A DNA stretch of 38,051 nucleotides from Phycisphaerales bacterium (GCA_020345805.1 CP070772.1:3660462-3698512), one strand, 5' to 3'; numbered from the stretch's first letter, positions 26,059 through 33,333 are shown. Program-made: numbers and translations. The notes: generated from the letters alone by a model not told the origin.

Positions 26059-26577
26059 CTATTTACCCTCTGTTGGCATTTCGACCAGCTGCTCCGCCGT
26101 CGCCCCGGCCTTCGCGGCGGCGATCATCTGCGGTATGACTTCGTTCAGGTCGCCGATGATACCGCGGTCGGCGACCGAGAGAATCGCCGCCTTCGGATCG
26201 GAGTTTATCGCGACGACCTTCGCCGACCTCGCCACCCCCGTGCGGTGCTGCGTCGAACCGCTGATTCCCACCGCGATATAGACCTCGGGCCTCACCGTCA
26301 CACCCGTCTGGCCGATCATCTGCTCTTTGGTGATGAAACCGCGGTCCACGGCCGGCCGGGTGCCCGCGATCGCCGCCCCCAAGACCTCGGCCAGCTTCTC
26401 CACGAGCCGGAAATCAGCCTCCGTGCGCACTCCCGCCCCGCAGGCCACCACCACCCGGGCGGTCTTCAGATCAGCCGGTCCGCTGCGCACCGTCATCGTT
26501 TCCAAACCAAGCGTTATCAACGACTTGGCCCGCACCATGCGGGCCTCAACGGCCGGATCATACCCAATTGCCGCCAC
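26059..26577 (-). CDS. EtfA C-terminal (FAD-binding) domain protein, no N-terminal domain
   Basis: A 172-residue protein matching only domain II of electron-transfer flavoprotein alpha. Visible motifs are VVVACGAGV, LAEVLGAAIAGTRPAVDRGF, IGQTGVTVRPEVYIAVGISGSTQH and AINSDPKAAILSVADRGIIGDL, the FAD-binding core. A full EtfA has about 320 residues with an N-terminal domain that pairs with EtfB. Here the upstream fabI gene ends 39 nt before the start, so there is no room for it. The start may be GTG at 26577 or ATG at 26538. Its frame is the same as that of fabI, separated by a TAG stop. It may be a remnant of a deletion or a real single-domain ETF partner for the adjacent dehydrogenase. No etfB is nearby. 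Confidence 0.8.
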   Translation of the reverse strand: MAAIGYDPAVEARMVRAKSLITLGLETMTVRSGPADLKTARVVVACGAGVRTEADFRLVEKLAEVLGAAIAGTRPAVDRGFITKEQMIGQTGVTVRPEVYIAVGISGSTQHRTGVARSAKVVAINSDPKAAILSVADRGIIGDLNEVIPQMIAAAKAGATAEQLVEMPTEGK

Positions 26578-26616
26578 ACCGTCCGCCCGCGCCGCCTCGC
26601 CCGGCCATCCGGGACC

Positions 26617-27396
26617 CTACAGCCCCATGATGTTCATGCCGCAGTCCACGTGGATGACCTCGCCGGTCACGCCCCGCGAAAGATCGCTGAGCAGATACAG
26701 GGCTGTGTCCCCCACGTCCGGCCCGGTCACGTTCCGCCGCAGCGGGGCCTTGTGCTCCACCCAGCGTAGCATCTCCGCCAGGCCCTCCACCGCCATCGCG
26801 CTCATGGTCCGCAGCGGGCCGCCGGAGATCGCGTTCACCCGCACGCCGTACGGGCCGAGATCCGAGGCGAGATAGCGGGTCGCGGCCTCCAGGGCCGCCT
26901 TGGCCACGCCCATCACGTTGTAGCCCGGCACCGCCTTTTCCGCCCCGTAATAGCTCATCGCGATCATCGAGCCGCCGTCCAGCATCAGCGGGGCCGCCCG
27001 GTTCGCCACCGCCATGTAGGTATAGGTGCTGATGTCCAGGGCTTGGGCGAAGACCTCCCGCGGCGTGGAGACGAACCGCCCGTCCTTCAGCCAGTCCTTG
27101 TCCGCGTAGGCGATGGAGTGGACCACGAAGTCCAGCCGCTTGATCGTCTCGTCGATCTCCTCGAAGACCGTATCCAGGTCCTCATCGTCGGAGGCATCCA
27201 TCGACCGCAGCCAGGGGTCCTCGACGCCCAACTGCTCGATCGCCCGCCGGCAGCGGCGCTCCATCCGCTCGCCCGGCAGGTGGGTAAAAATGCACTCCGC
27301 CCCTTCGCGGATCAGCGACTGGGCGATGAAATATGCGTAGCTGCTCTCGTTGGCGATCCCGATGATCAGCCCCCGCTTGCCATCCATAAGACCCAT
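26617..27396 (-). CDS. fabI: enoyl-[acyl-carrier-protein] reductase
   Basis: A 259-residue short-chain dehydrogenase that reduces trans-2-enoyl-ACP with NAD(P)H in the last step of fatty acid elongation. The nucleotide-binding start is GLIIGIANESSYAYFIAQ, and the FabI-specific stretch SYYGAEKAVPGYNVMGVAKAALE holds the catalytic pair Tyr159 and Lys166. The C-terminus has GGPLRTMSAMAV and VDCGMNIMG. GGGAGGC lies 6 nt before ATG 27396, which favours this start over an upstream frame to 27423. It is the first gene of a likely operon with the EtfA-domain and acyl-CoA dehydrogenase genes. Confidence 0.95.
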   Translation of the reverse strand: MGLMDGKRGLIIGIANESSYAYFIAQSLIREGAECIFTHLPGERMERRCRRAIEQLGVEDPWLRSMDASDDEDLDTVFEEIDETIKRLDFVVHSIAYADKDWLKDGRFVSTPREVFAQALDISTYTYMAVANRAAPLMLDGGSMIAMSYYGAEKAVPGYNVMGVAKAALEAATRYLASDLGPYGVRVNAISGGPLRTMSAMAVEGLAEMLRWVEHKAPLRRNVTGPDVGDTALYLLSDLSRGVTGEVIHVDCGMNIMGL

Positions 27397-27778
27397 GATT
27401 CGGCCTCCCAAGACCGCCGCCAACGCCGGCCCCTCCGGCCCGGCGCTTCTATGGCGGCATAGCGTAACCTACCCCTACGCCCCGTGTCCCAGCCCGCGGG
27501 TCACCCTGACCCGCATATGACGGCCGCGGCACTCCTCCTCGCCACCGCCGCCGGTCAACTCCCCTCTCATCCTCAACCATCGCCGATGCCGGATCATTCC
27601 CTCCGGGTTGATTCGGTCCCAGATCAATCGCGATCGGCATCCGAACCCGGCCCCGCTCCCCGGCCCTTCCGCTCACGTTGCGCGACCATCACCCCGGGCA
27701 ATCCTCCGCAACGCCGGGGCTTGACGGATCCCCGCACGCTTGCGATAGACTGCCGGGCCAAATCCCTTGGAGGTGCAC
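27397..27778. other. intergenic region between fabI and the divergent caspase-like gene
   Basis: No gene with protein character is seen in about 380 bp of GC-rich sequence. A promoter-like pair for the plus-strand gene lies at its right end: TTGACG (27721-27726) with either GATAGA (27744-27749, spacer 17) or TAGACT (27746-27751, spacer 19). TAGACT is also the -10 of tRNA-Val. GGAGGT follows 4 nt before the ATG. Confidence 0.45.
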
Positions 27779-28321
27779 ATGGCCAAGCTTGACATCGTTG
27801 TCGTTTCCGACCCCGGTAAGTTCGATGGCTTCTATTTCCTGCAGAGCATGATGAACATCGGCGAAAAACATGTCACCCACACTCAGACCATGGTGAAACA
27901 GATCCTCGATCTGACCGATAGCGACAACACCGTCGCCGCACTGACAATCCACGGTCACGGCAATCAGACGGGACAGTACGTCGGTCGGGATTGGCTTGAC
28001 ATCTACACACTTCCCAAGTACCGGGAGGAACTGGCCAAGCTCACGCCACATTTCGAGGAAGATGCGATTGTGACCCTCGGCGGCTGCAACGTCGGCCATG
28101 CCGAGGCCCTGCTCCAGCGGCTTTCGGAACTCTGGGGCGGTATCGCCGTCCGGGCCGGCACCGCCCAGCAGATGGCCTTCCCGGGAATCGAGGGCGGCAT
28201 CCGGTCCTGCAAAGTCAACGTCTGCAAATACGGCGGCCCCGGATTCTGGGATAAGTTCGACCAGAAAGTGCGCCCCCGCATGGACAAGAAGATCGGGCGC
28301 CTCCGGCAGCTCTTCCGATAG
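27779..28321 (+). CDS. small caspase-like (clan CD-type) His/Cys protein, function unknown
   Basis: A 180-residue protein with no signal peptide. Two short blocks look like a cysteine-peptidase dyad of the caspase/gingipain fold: LTIHGHGNQTG (His58 and His60 after a beta strand) and DAIVTLGGCNVGHAEALLQRL (Cys103 after the next strand, then a helix). The spacing and the flanking strands resemble CHAT and DUF4347 domains, but the whole family is not one I can name. Two more Cys (144, 149) lie near the C-terminus, which is basic (RPRMDKKIGRLRQLFR). The start at 27779 is fixed by a perfect GGAGGT. It stands alone between fabI and a tRNA gene. Peptidase activity is an inference from two motifs only. 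Confidence 0.7.
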   Translation: MAKLDIVVVSDPGKFDGFYFLQSMMNIGEKHVTHTQTMVKQILDLTDSDNTVAALTIHGHGNQTGQYVGRDWLDIYTLPKYREELAKLTPHFEEDAIVTLGGCNVGHAEALLQRLSELWGGIAVRAGTAQQMAFPGIEGGIRSCKVNVCKYGGPGFWDKFDQKVRPRMDKKIGRLRQLFR

Positions 28322-28412
28322 TCCGCCCCCGCCCGGCGAACCAATGGCCCTGGTTCGGGGCCTCCTGATTACCGTCGCTCTCGCATCGGTGGTATCATTG
28401 CCCCTCGCGATA

Positions 28413-28486
28413 GCGCCTGTAGCTCAATCGGATAGAGCATCGGTCTTCGGAACCGAGGGTTGGGGGTTCGAGTCCCTCCAGGCGCG
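28413..28486 (+). tRNA. tRNA-Arg (anticodon TCG)
   Basis: A 74-nt cloverleaf. Acceptor GCGCCTG pairs with CAGGCGC and the discriminator is G. The D arm reads AGCTCAATCGGATAGAGC. The anticodon stem TCGGT/ACCGA closes loop CTTCGGA with anticodon TCG, which reads CGA. The T arm contains GGTTCGAGTCC. CCA is not encoded. A -10-like TATCAT lies at 28393-28398, 14 nt upstream, without a good -35. Confidence 0.95.
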
Positions 28487-28859
28487 TTGAGGAAGGGGGT
28501 CCTTGCCAGCACGTTCACATGAAGTCTGGCAAGAGCCGCAAGGGACAGCCCGTTTGCACGGGCCGGCGGCGTGCGGGGGTTGTCATTTCCCTCTGCCTTT
28601 TCGGGTTGCCACCGCGGCTGAACCATCACCGGCAGGCGACACATGATCCTTGCGGATCTCTGCGGCAGCGTATGCGAGGAACACAGTCGAAACACGGGGT
28701 TGGTTCATGTGCAAGAGCCGAATTGCCTCCTCTGGCCCTGTTCGACACGTCGCCGACTCGGGATCCTGTCTACGACCGGGTCAATGCGGGAGGCCGAACC
28801 TGACCGTCGGCGCGCCGGTCGCGGGACTTGCCTGGTTGACGCTTCATGCCGGCCGGAGT
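28487..28859. other. region between tRNA-Arg and the methyltransferase-like gene
   Basis: A hairpin with an 8-bp perfect stem (CTTGCCAG 28502-28509, CTGGCAAG 28526-28533) and a 16-nt loop lies just after the tRNA; no T run follows, so it is only a possible terminator. The open frame of the next gene extends back to 28650, but that part is basic, low-complexity and unlike a membrane protein, so I treat it as non-coding. Confidence 0.4.
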
Positions 28860-29528
28860 ATGAGTCACGGCATGCTGAACGTCGGGCTGCGCGTACTGGT
28901 GGCGATCGCGCTCTTCGTTGGGATAGTGTTTGGCTGTGCCGGACGATGGGATCTGCCGTTCGCCTGGGCGTATCTGGCCGTACTCCTCTGCGTGCTGGTC
29001 ACCACCTTGATAGTGGCTGACCGGGACCTTCTGCAGGAGCGAATGAAGCCCGGACCGGGCGGGAGCGACCGCAAGCTGCGCTTTGTCGCAGCGGGGTTAT
29101 TTCTTGGGCATCTGGTAGTCGCAGCACTGGACGCGGGGCGCTTTCACTGGAGTGGTTCGGTCCCTGTCGGCCTTCAGTTTGCCGGATTGGCCGGCCTCGC
29201 CATGTCCATGGCCCTGTCGGTCTGGGCCCTGCACGTGAACCGGTTCTTCTCGCCGGTCGTGCGCATCCAGAGCGAGCGAGGTCATTGCGTCATCACCGAC
29301 GGGCCGTATCGATGGATTCGCCATCCGGGGTACGCAGCGGCGCTCATGTCTTCGTTGTGCAGCGGACCGACGTTGGGTTCGTGGTGGTCGATACTGGTCC
29401 TCGCTCCCATGTTCGTGTTGACGATCCGTCGCACGGTTATCGAGGATCGATACCTGCGAGAGCGTCTTGAAGGCTACGTTGACTACGCGCAACGCGTGCG
29501 ATATCGGTTGGCCCCCGGCGTGTGGTAG
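28860..29528 (+). CDS. isoprenylcysteine carboxyl methyltransferase-like membrane protein
   Basis: A 222-residue integral membrane protein with five or so hydrophobic helices. The C-terminal half has ITDGPYRWIRHPGYAAALM and a later IEDRYLRERLEGYVDYAQRVRYRL, the cofactor-binding pattern of the ICMT/PEMT membrane methyltransferases, which use S-adenosylmethionine. Bacterial members methylate lipids or small isoprenoids, and the substrate here is unknown. The start is uncertain: ATG 28860 has GGAG too close (1 nt), ATG 28872 has it 13 nt away, and the frame is open to 28650. It is preceded by tRNA-Arg and not in an evident operon. Confidence 0.82.
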   Translation: MSHGMLNVGLRVLVAIALFVGIVFGCAGRWDLPFAWAYLAVLLCVLVTTLIVADRDLLQERMKPGPGGSDRKLRFVAAGLFLGHLVVAALDAGRFHWSGSVPVGLQFAGLAGLAMSMALSVWALHVNRFFSPVVRIQSERGHCVITDGPYRWIRHPGYAAALMSSLCSGPTLGSWWSILVLAPMFVLTIRRTVIEDRYLRERLEGYVDYAQRVRYRLAPGVW

Positions 29529-29706
29529 TCTTGTCAGCCCGTGCGGCACGGTGCCCGACCCGCAAAAGCAGGCGGTGTCCGGTCAGGACGGGTAAGGGCG
29601 GACTCGCGGTCATCCTGGGGAGGCGTCCGCCAAAAGACGCAAGAACGGTAGCAAGCCCGCGCCTGTGACGATCGGCATGCGAGAATCCTCATGTTTCATT
29701 CTCGAT

Positions 29707-29735
29707 GCAGGCCGGGCTCACAGAACCCGGCCCGC
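29707..29735 (-). terminator. hairpin with a TGT triloop after the small membrane protein gene
   Basis: On the minus strand a 10-bp stem (29710-29719 with 29723-29732, one G-T pair) closes loop TGT. Two more pairs follow beyond one mismatch. It lies 34 nt after the stop of the small Cys-rich protein and has no T run. The loop and closing TC..GA pairs match the hairpins at 16796 and 16879. Confidence 0.45.
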
Positions 29736-29768
29736 CGCGATTCACCGCCTGCACCGTTCGCTTTCCGC

Positions 29769-30035
29769 TCAGAACGTCCGGAGGAAGGCGATGATCCCGA
29801 GTACTCCGCCGATCTGACTGATCATGAACGCCAACCCCATGATCAGCCCGCCGCCCAGCAGCAAACCTCGGTGGCGTAAAACCGTCCTGCACCGACAAGC
29901 GCCCGCCGTCTCGGTCCCCATCGGCCCGCAACAATCGATCGGATTCACGCAACCGGCCCCATCCATCGCAAACTGTCCCTGAGGGGCCTCGCCCTGCGCT
30001 TCGGCCTGATACGATTCAAAGTTTGATCCTGACAT
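29769..30035 (-). CDS. small Cys-rich membrane protein of unknown function
   Basis: An 88-residue protein. The N-terminal half is polar with six Cys (GCVNPIDCCGPMG and GACRCR), followed by RTVLRHRG and one or two hydrophobic segments at the C-terminus (about 57-86; LLLGGGLIMGLAFMISQIGGVLGIIAFL). GGAGGG lies 7 nt before ATG 30035, which supports that it is a real gene. It lies 93 bp after arsM on the same strand, at the end of the arsenic-type cluster. The Cys pairs could bind a metal or metalloid, but no known transporter family is matched. A shifted frame on the same strand (29689-29952) has no such features and is rejected. Confidence 0.7.
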   Translation of the reverse strand: MSGSNFESYQAEAQGEAPQGQFAMDGAGCVNPIDCCGPMGTETAGACRCRTVLRHRGLLLGGGLIMGLAFMISQIGGVLGIIAFLRTF

Positions 30036-30128
30036 AACAACCCTCCAATCACCCGGAAGCTTCGATTACCGCGCTTAGGCGCGTCCCTTGACGTCAACCG
30101 AAGTAACTCGCAACGGCCGGTCTTCCCA

Positions 30129-30998
30129 TCACCCGGCCTCGGCCGGCTTGGTGGCCATGAAGAACGCGCTCCACACGCTGCCCGCCATGTCCTCGCCGAT
30201 GTCCTGGGCGAGATCCTCATCCGCGGATCCGCAGCCGCAGGTGCAGTCCGAGCCCGCCTCATCCGCCGGCATTTCCGATTCCACGAACGTGGCAATCTGG
30301 TCAACGTTGTAAACCACGCGGTCGATCACTTCGACCTCGCGCAGGCCGGCCTTGTTAAGACCCTCCACGTACTCCTCTTCGCTGACCGCCCCGGCGATGC
30401 AGCCGCTGTAGAGGCGCGGATCGTTGCGGGCCCACTCCGGCAGGTTCTGCACCACGATGTCCGAGACCGCCATCTTCCCGCCGGGCTTTAGCACCCGGGC
30501 GATTTCCGCGAATACCCGGTCCTTTTCCGGTGAAAGATTGATCACGCAGTTGGAGATTACCCAATCGACGGTTCCGCTCTCGACGGGCATCTCTTCGATC
30601 AGCCCCTTGCGTACCTCAACGTTGGTCAGGCCCGCGGCTTTGATGTTCTCGTTGGCCCGCTCGATCATCTCATCGGTCATGTCGATGCCGATGACGCGGC
30701 CGGTGGGGCCGACCTTCTTCGCGGCCAGGAGGATGTCGATGCCGGCGCCCGATCCGAGATCGACCACGACATCGCCTTCCTTTACGCCGGAAAAGGCCAC
30801 GGGATTGCCGCAGCCGAAGGAGTTGACCACCGCGTCGGCGGGCAGGGATTTGAGTTCATCGGCCGTGTATCCGCCGAGCTTTGCCGCCACACCCTTCTGC
30901 TCGACCTCGCCCCCGCAGCAGGGACCGGATGACGATGCGCTGACGACTTTGGCGTAATCCTTCGCCACGCGTTCTCGAATTGTGTCCTGTATGCTCAT
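30129..30998 (-). CDS. arsM: arsenite methyltransferase
   Basis: A 289-residue S-adenosylmethionine-dependent enzyme that methylates As(III) stepwise to volatile or less toxic forms. The SAM motif is VVDLGSGAGIDILLAAKKVG (79-98) with GIDMTDEMI. The three conserved arsenic-binding Cys are visible in FGCGNP (63), NCVINLSPEKDRVF (151) and YSGCIAGA (200). Extra Cys occur at 27-28 and in a C-terminal CTCGCG (252-257). The start at 30998 is favoured because GGGAG is 7 nt upstream; ATG 31004 has it only 1 nt away. It is the third gene after arsR and the CxxC protein on the same strand, and so is probably induced by arsenite through ArsR. Confidence 0.93.
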   Translation of the reverse strand: MSIQDTIRERVAKDYAKVVSASSSGPCCGGEVEQKGVAAKLGGYTADELKSLPADAVVNSFGCGNPVAFSGVKEGDVVVDLGSGAGIDILLAAKKVGPTGRVIGIDMTDEMIERANENIKAAGLTNVEVRKGLIEEMPVESGTVDWVISNCVINLSPEKDRVFAEIARVLKPGGKMAVSDIVVQNLPEWARNDPRLYSGCIAGAVSEEEYVEGLNKAGLREVEVIDRVVYNVDQIATFVESEMPADEAGSDCTCGCGSADEDLAQDIGEDMAGSVWSAFFMATKPAEAG

Positions 30999-31057
30999 TC
31001 TCATGCTCCCTGAGATTGACGTTGATGATTGGGGATCAGAGTCCTGCGTGATCGCCC

Positions 31058-31306
31058 TCAGCCGCACCCGCAGCCTTCGGCCTGCTCCTCGGACGGTACG
31101 GCCGCAGCCATCGCGGTCTTCGTGAAGCCATCGAACTTCGCGGTCGCGCCCTTGCGGACCATCTGCCCGACCGCGATTGCATCTCGCATGTCCTGCCCAT
31201 CCGCGCCATGTTGAAGCGCTTTGTTGAGGTGATATTCCAGGCACGGCTGGCAGTTGGCGGTGATCGACGCGCCGATTGCGATCAGTTCTTTCGTTCGTTC
31301 ATCCAT
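31058..31306 (-). CDS. carboxymuconolactone decarboxylase-fold protein with CxxC (AhpD-like)
   Basis: An 82-residue protein of the CMD/AhpD fold: ELIAIGASITANCQPCLEYHLNKALQHGA carries the redox pair Cys19-x-x-Cys22 and His26 (read in two parts around YHL), with AIAVGQMVRKG in the second helix. A CGCG tail ends the protein. CMD-fold proteins with CxxC act as alkylhydroperoxidases or thiol reductants, and this one sits between arsR and arsM, overlapping arsR by 8 nt. A role in reducing or holding arsenicals is plausible but inferred. AAAGGAAC lies about 8 nt upstream of the ATG. Confidence 0.88.
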   Translation of the reverse strand: MDERTKELIAIGASITANCQPCLEYHLNKALQHGADGQDMRDAIAVGQMVRKGATAKFDGFTKTAMAAAVPSEEQAEGCGCG

Positions 31307-31694
31307 TTTCTCGTTCCTTTCTCTGGGGCGATGACGCGCCTGAGCAGCAGGTGTCGATCGCGTCGGCGATCTGACGGAAGGTCTTCGCCAATACGTCGTA
31401 GTTCACGGTGTAGAGCACTTCCTTGCCCCGGCGTTGGGCATCGACGATGCCCGCATCGCGGAGGATCGCCAGGTGACGGGAGACCACCGAAAGATCCACC
31501 GGGCAGCAGCAGGCGATCTCGCTGACCGTGCACGGCCGGCAGAGGCCGGCCAGGCGCGAGAGCAGTGCGATGCGATTCCCATCACCCAGGGCTTTGAAGA
31601 ACCGCGGCTCCAAGAGTCTGCCCAGGAGGCTGCAGCAGGCCTCGGTGGTGGAGGCGGAGGGGAAACAGGATTGTGCAGGCTCTTGTTTGCTCAT
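31299..31694 (-). CDS. arsR: ArsR-family transcriptional repressor
   Basis: A 131-residue winged-helix repressor: FKALGDGNRIALLSRLAG opens the HTH region and PVDLSVVSRHLAILRDAGIVDAQRRGKEVLYTV is the recognition helix and wing (positions 65-96). It is unusually Cys-rich: C20-C21, C52/C55, C62-C63-C64 at the site where ArsR has its sensing CxC, and C116-C117 near the C-terminus. It should leave DNA when As(III) or Sb(III) binds. ATG 31694 has no Shine-Dalgarno site but lies 7 nt from a perfect -10, so translation is probably leaderless. It heads the cluster arsR, CxxC protein, arsM. The gene name is by family and context. Confidence 0.92.
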   Translation of the reverse strand: MSKQEPAQSCFPSASTTEACCSLLGRLLEPRFFKALGDGNRIALLSRLAGLCRPCTVSEIACCCPVDLSVVSRHLAILRDAGIVDAQRRGKEVLYTVNYDVLAKTFRQIADAIDTCCSGASSPQRKERENG

Positions 31695-31701
31695 TTGCGT
31701 A

Positions 31702-31733
31702 ATTATACAAGTATCGGCCAGTAGGTCAAGTAT
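31702..31733 (-). promoter_or_regulatory. arsR promoter and candidate ArsR operator
   Basis: The minus strand has TTGACC (31724-31729), a 16-bp spacer and a perfect TATAAT (31702-31707). Two direct copies of CAAGTAT on the plus strand (31708-31714 and 31727-31733, 19 bp apart) overlap the -35 and abut the -10. They are a good candidate for the autoregulatory site. The start codon at 31694 is 7 nt beyond the -10. Confidence 0.7.
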
Positions 31734-32207
31734 TCGGGCCAAAAAGCGGGATTTTTCCGCGAAATCCCCGCCACTGAGGCCTTACCCACTGCTAAATCAG
31801 GACTTACGGACAGCTCGCCATGGCCGCGGAGACCGAGGAATGCCGTTCAGGGCATGCCCCGACGCCCTCTGCTCATCCTCTGCCGTCTGTTTCTGCCAGG
31901 CGCCGGGGTCTAAGTCGCCCTGCCTCGGGCAATCCGCCAATTTGTCTCTTCGGTCGGGGTCGGCCGGTCAGTACACTGGCATCGGTGAAAGGCATTCGGT
32001 CGCGTCGTGGGGAACAGGCCGGAGAGGTGACCACTAAGTCAGATCCCCGGCTCTCCGCCACTCCCCGGTGCTCGGAGGTTACCACAGCTCCCGGGGACGG
32101 AAGGACAAGGTTCTGGCTGCCAGCATGGGGAATCTACCAGTGCCAACGGCGTGTGTAGACCGTGTCCGCATTACCGCTCGTGACAATCCACAGGGAAAGG
32201 GAAAGAC
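31734..32207. other. intergenic region between arsR and the beta-helix protein gene
   Basis: About 470 bp without a convincing gene; open frames here are basic, Ser/Arg/Pro-rich and unlike proteins. Two near-identical 11-mers GAGGTGACCAC (32024-32034) and GAGGTTACCAC (32075-32085) lie 51 bp apart. AAAGGG near the end serves as ribosome-binding site for the gene at 32208. No promoter stands out. Confidence 0.4.
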
Positions 32208-33296
32208 ATGGAACACAGAATGAACTACCTGAAGGCCAGCGCGCCGTCTCTGATAACGGTTGCCCTGATCTGCCTGCCGCTGTCAGGCACGAATGCTGCA
32301 TACGCTGACATCATCTATGTCCCGGGTGACTATCCGTCGATCCAGGTCGCCATTGATGTCGCCGACCCCGGTGATGAGGTCGTGGTCGCTCCGGACCAGT
32401 ACTACGAGAACATCAACCTGAGCGGCAAGGCCATCACCGTGCGCAGCACGGACCCGACCGACCCGGCGGTGGTGGTGAGCACCATCATCCACAGCAGCGG
32501 CCGAGGAAGCGTCGTAATCTGCCACAGCGGCGAAGGCCCGGACACGGTTCTAAGCGGCTTCGTCATCACCGGCGGCAGCGCCGGCAAAGGCGGCGGAATG
32601 TTCATCTTCGAGAGCAGCCCGACGGTGAGCTATTGCACGTTCGCGGACAATTCCACCAGCTCCTACGGCGGCGGAATGCAGACTGAAAGCAGCGATGCGA
32701 CAATTCTCAACTGCACCTTCGCCGACAACGAATCCGGCTTCAGAGGCGGCGGACTCTCCATCTTCGGCGGCAGTCCCACCCTGACGGACTGCGCCTTCCT
32801 CGGCAACTCCGCCAGCGGCTGGGGCGGCGGAATCTGCAGCGCCGGCGGCCACGCGACCATCACCCGCTGCGAATTCATCGGCAACTCCGCCGGCGACCAG
32901 GCCGGGGCATTACACACCAGCAGCGCCGACCTGATACTTACGGACTGCACATTCAAGAACAACTCCGCCGCGACCGGCGGGGCGATGTACTATCTCTACG
33001 GCAGCCCCATCGTCACGGGCTGCGCGTTCGTCGCCAATACCGCGGACGTGCAGGGAGGCGGGATCTACAGCCAATACGGAGCCGGCCCCGCGTTGAGCAA
33101 AACCGTGCTATGCGGCAACGCGCCGGATCAGATCTTCGGCGCGTATCTCGACGAGGGCGAGAACCTCATCGCTCCTTACGCTCCGCCGGGCGCTCCCGCC
33201 TACGCCGATTCCTGCCCGGCCGACGTGAACGACGACGGCTTCGTCGACATCGATGATATCTTCAACGTCCTCGCCCAGTGGGGACCGTGCGAATAG
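32208..33296 (+). CDS. secreted right-handed beta-helix protein with a dockerin-like WGPC tail
   Basis: A 362-residue exported protein. The signal peptide (about 10-33, APSLITVALICLPLSGTNAAYA) precedes DIIYVPGDYPSIQVAID, the usual start of Pbl/beta-helix polymorphic-outer-membrane-like proteins. About seven tandem repeats of 26 residues follow (about 120-300), each like GGGM...SSPTVSYCTFADNS, with an inward Cys in the CTF/CAF/CEF position of each coil. The C-terminus CPADVNDDGFVDIDDIFNVLAQWGPC is a single Ca-binding dockerin-like loop plus WGPC (read as two parts), a feature I associate with planctomycete secreted proteins. AAAGGG lies upstream of the ATG. Such helices often bind or cut polysaccharides; no catalytic site is evident here. 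Confidence 0.85.
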   Translation: MEHRMNYLKASAPSLITVALICLPLSGTNAAYADIIYVPGDYPSIQVAIDVADPGDEVVVAPDQYYENINLSGKAITVRSTDPTDPAVVVSTIIHSSGRGSVVICHSGEGPDTVLSGFVITGGSAGKGGGMFIFESSPTVSYCTFADNSTSSYGGGMQTESSDATILNCTFADNESGFRGGGLSIFGGSPTLTDCAFLGNSASGWGGGICSAGGHATITRCEFIGNSAGDQAGALHTSSADLILTDCTFKNNSAATGGAMYYLYGSPIVTGCAFVANTADVQGGGIYSQYGAGPALSKTVLCGNAPDQIFGAYLDEGENLIAPYAPPGAPAYADSCPADVNDDGFVDIDDIFNVLAQWGPCE

Positions 33297-33303
33297 ATAT
33301 TCA

Positions 33304-33331
33304 AACCGGGGCGCGAAGGCGCGCCTCGGTT
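33304..33331. terminator. bidirectional terminator between convergent genes
   Basis: A 12-bp stem (33304-33315 with 33320-33331, one G-T pair) closes loop AAGG. It lies between the stops of the beta-helix gene (33296) and the LVIVD-repeat gene (33334), so it can serve both. Confidence 0.7.
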
Positions 33332-33333
33332 CC

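Noticed and set aside
29689..29952. 87-residue minus-strand frame overlapping the small Cys-rich gene
   Set aside because: The overlapping frame 29769-30035 has a Shine-Dalgarno site and a clean membrane segment; this one has neither.
31820..32158. 112-residue open frame upstream of the beta-helix gene
   Set aside because: Composition is Arg/Ser/Pro-rich with no hydrophobic core, no ribosome-binding site and no recognisable motif.
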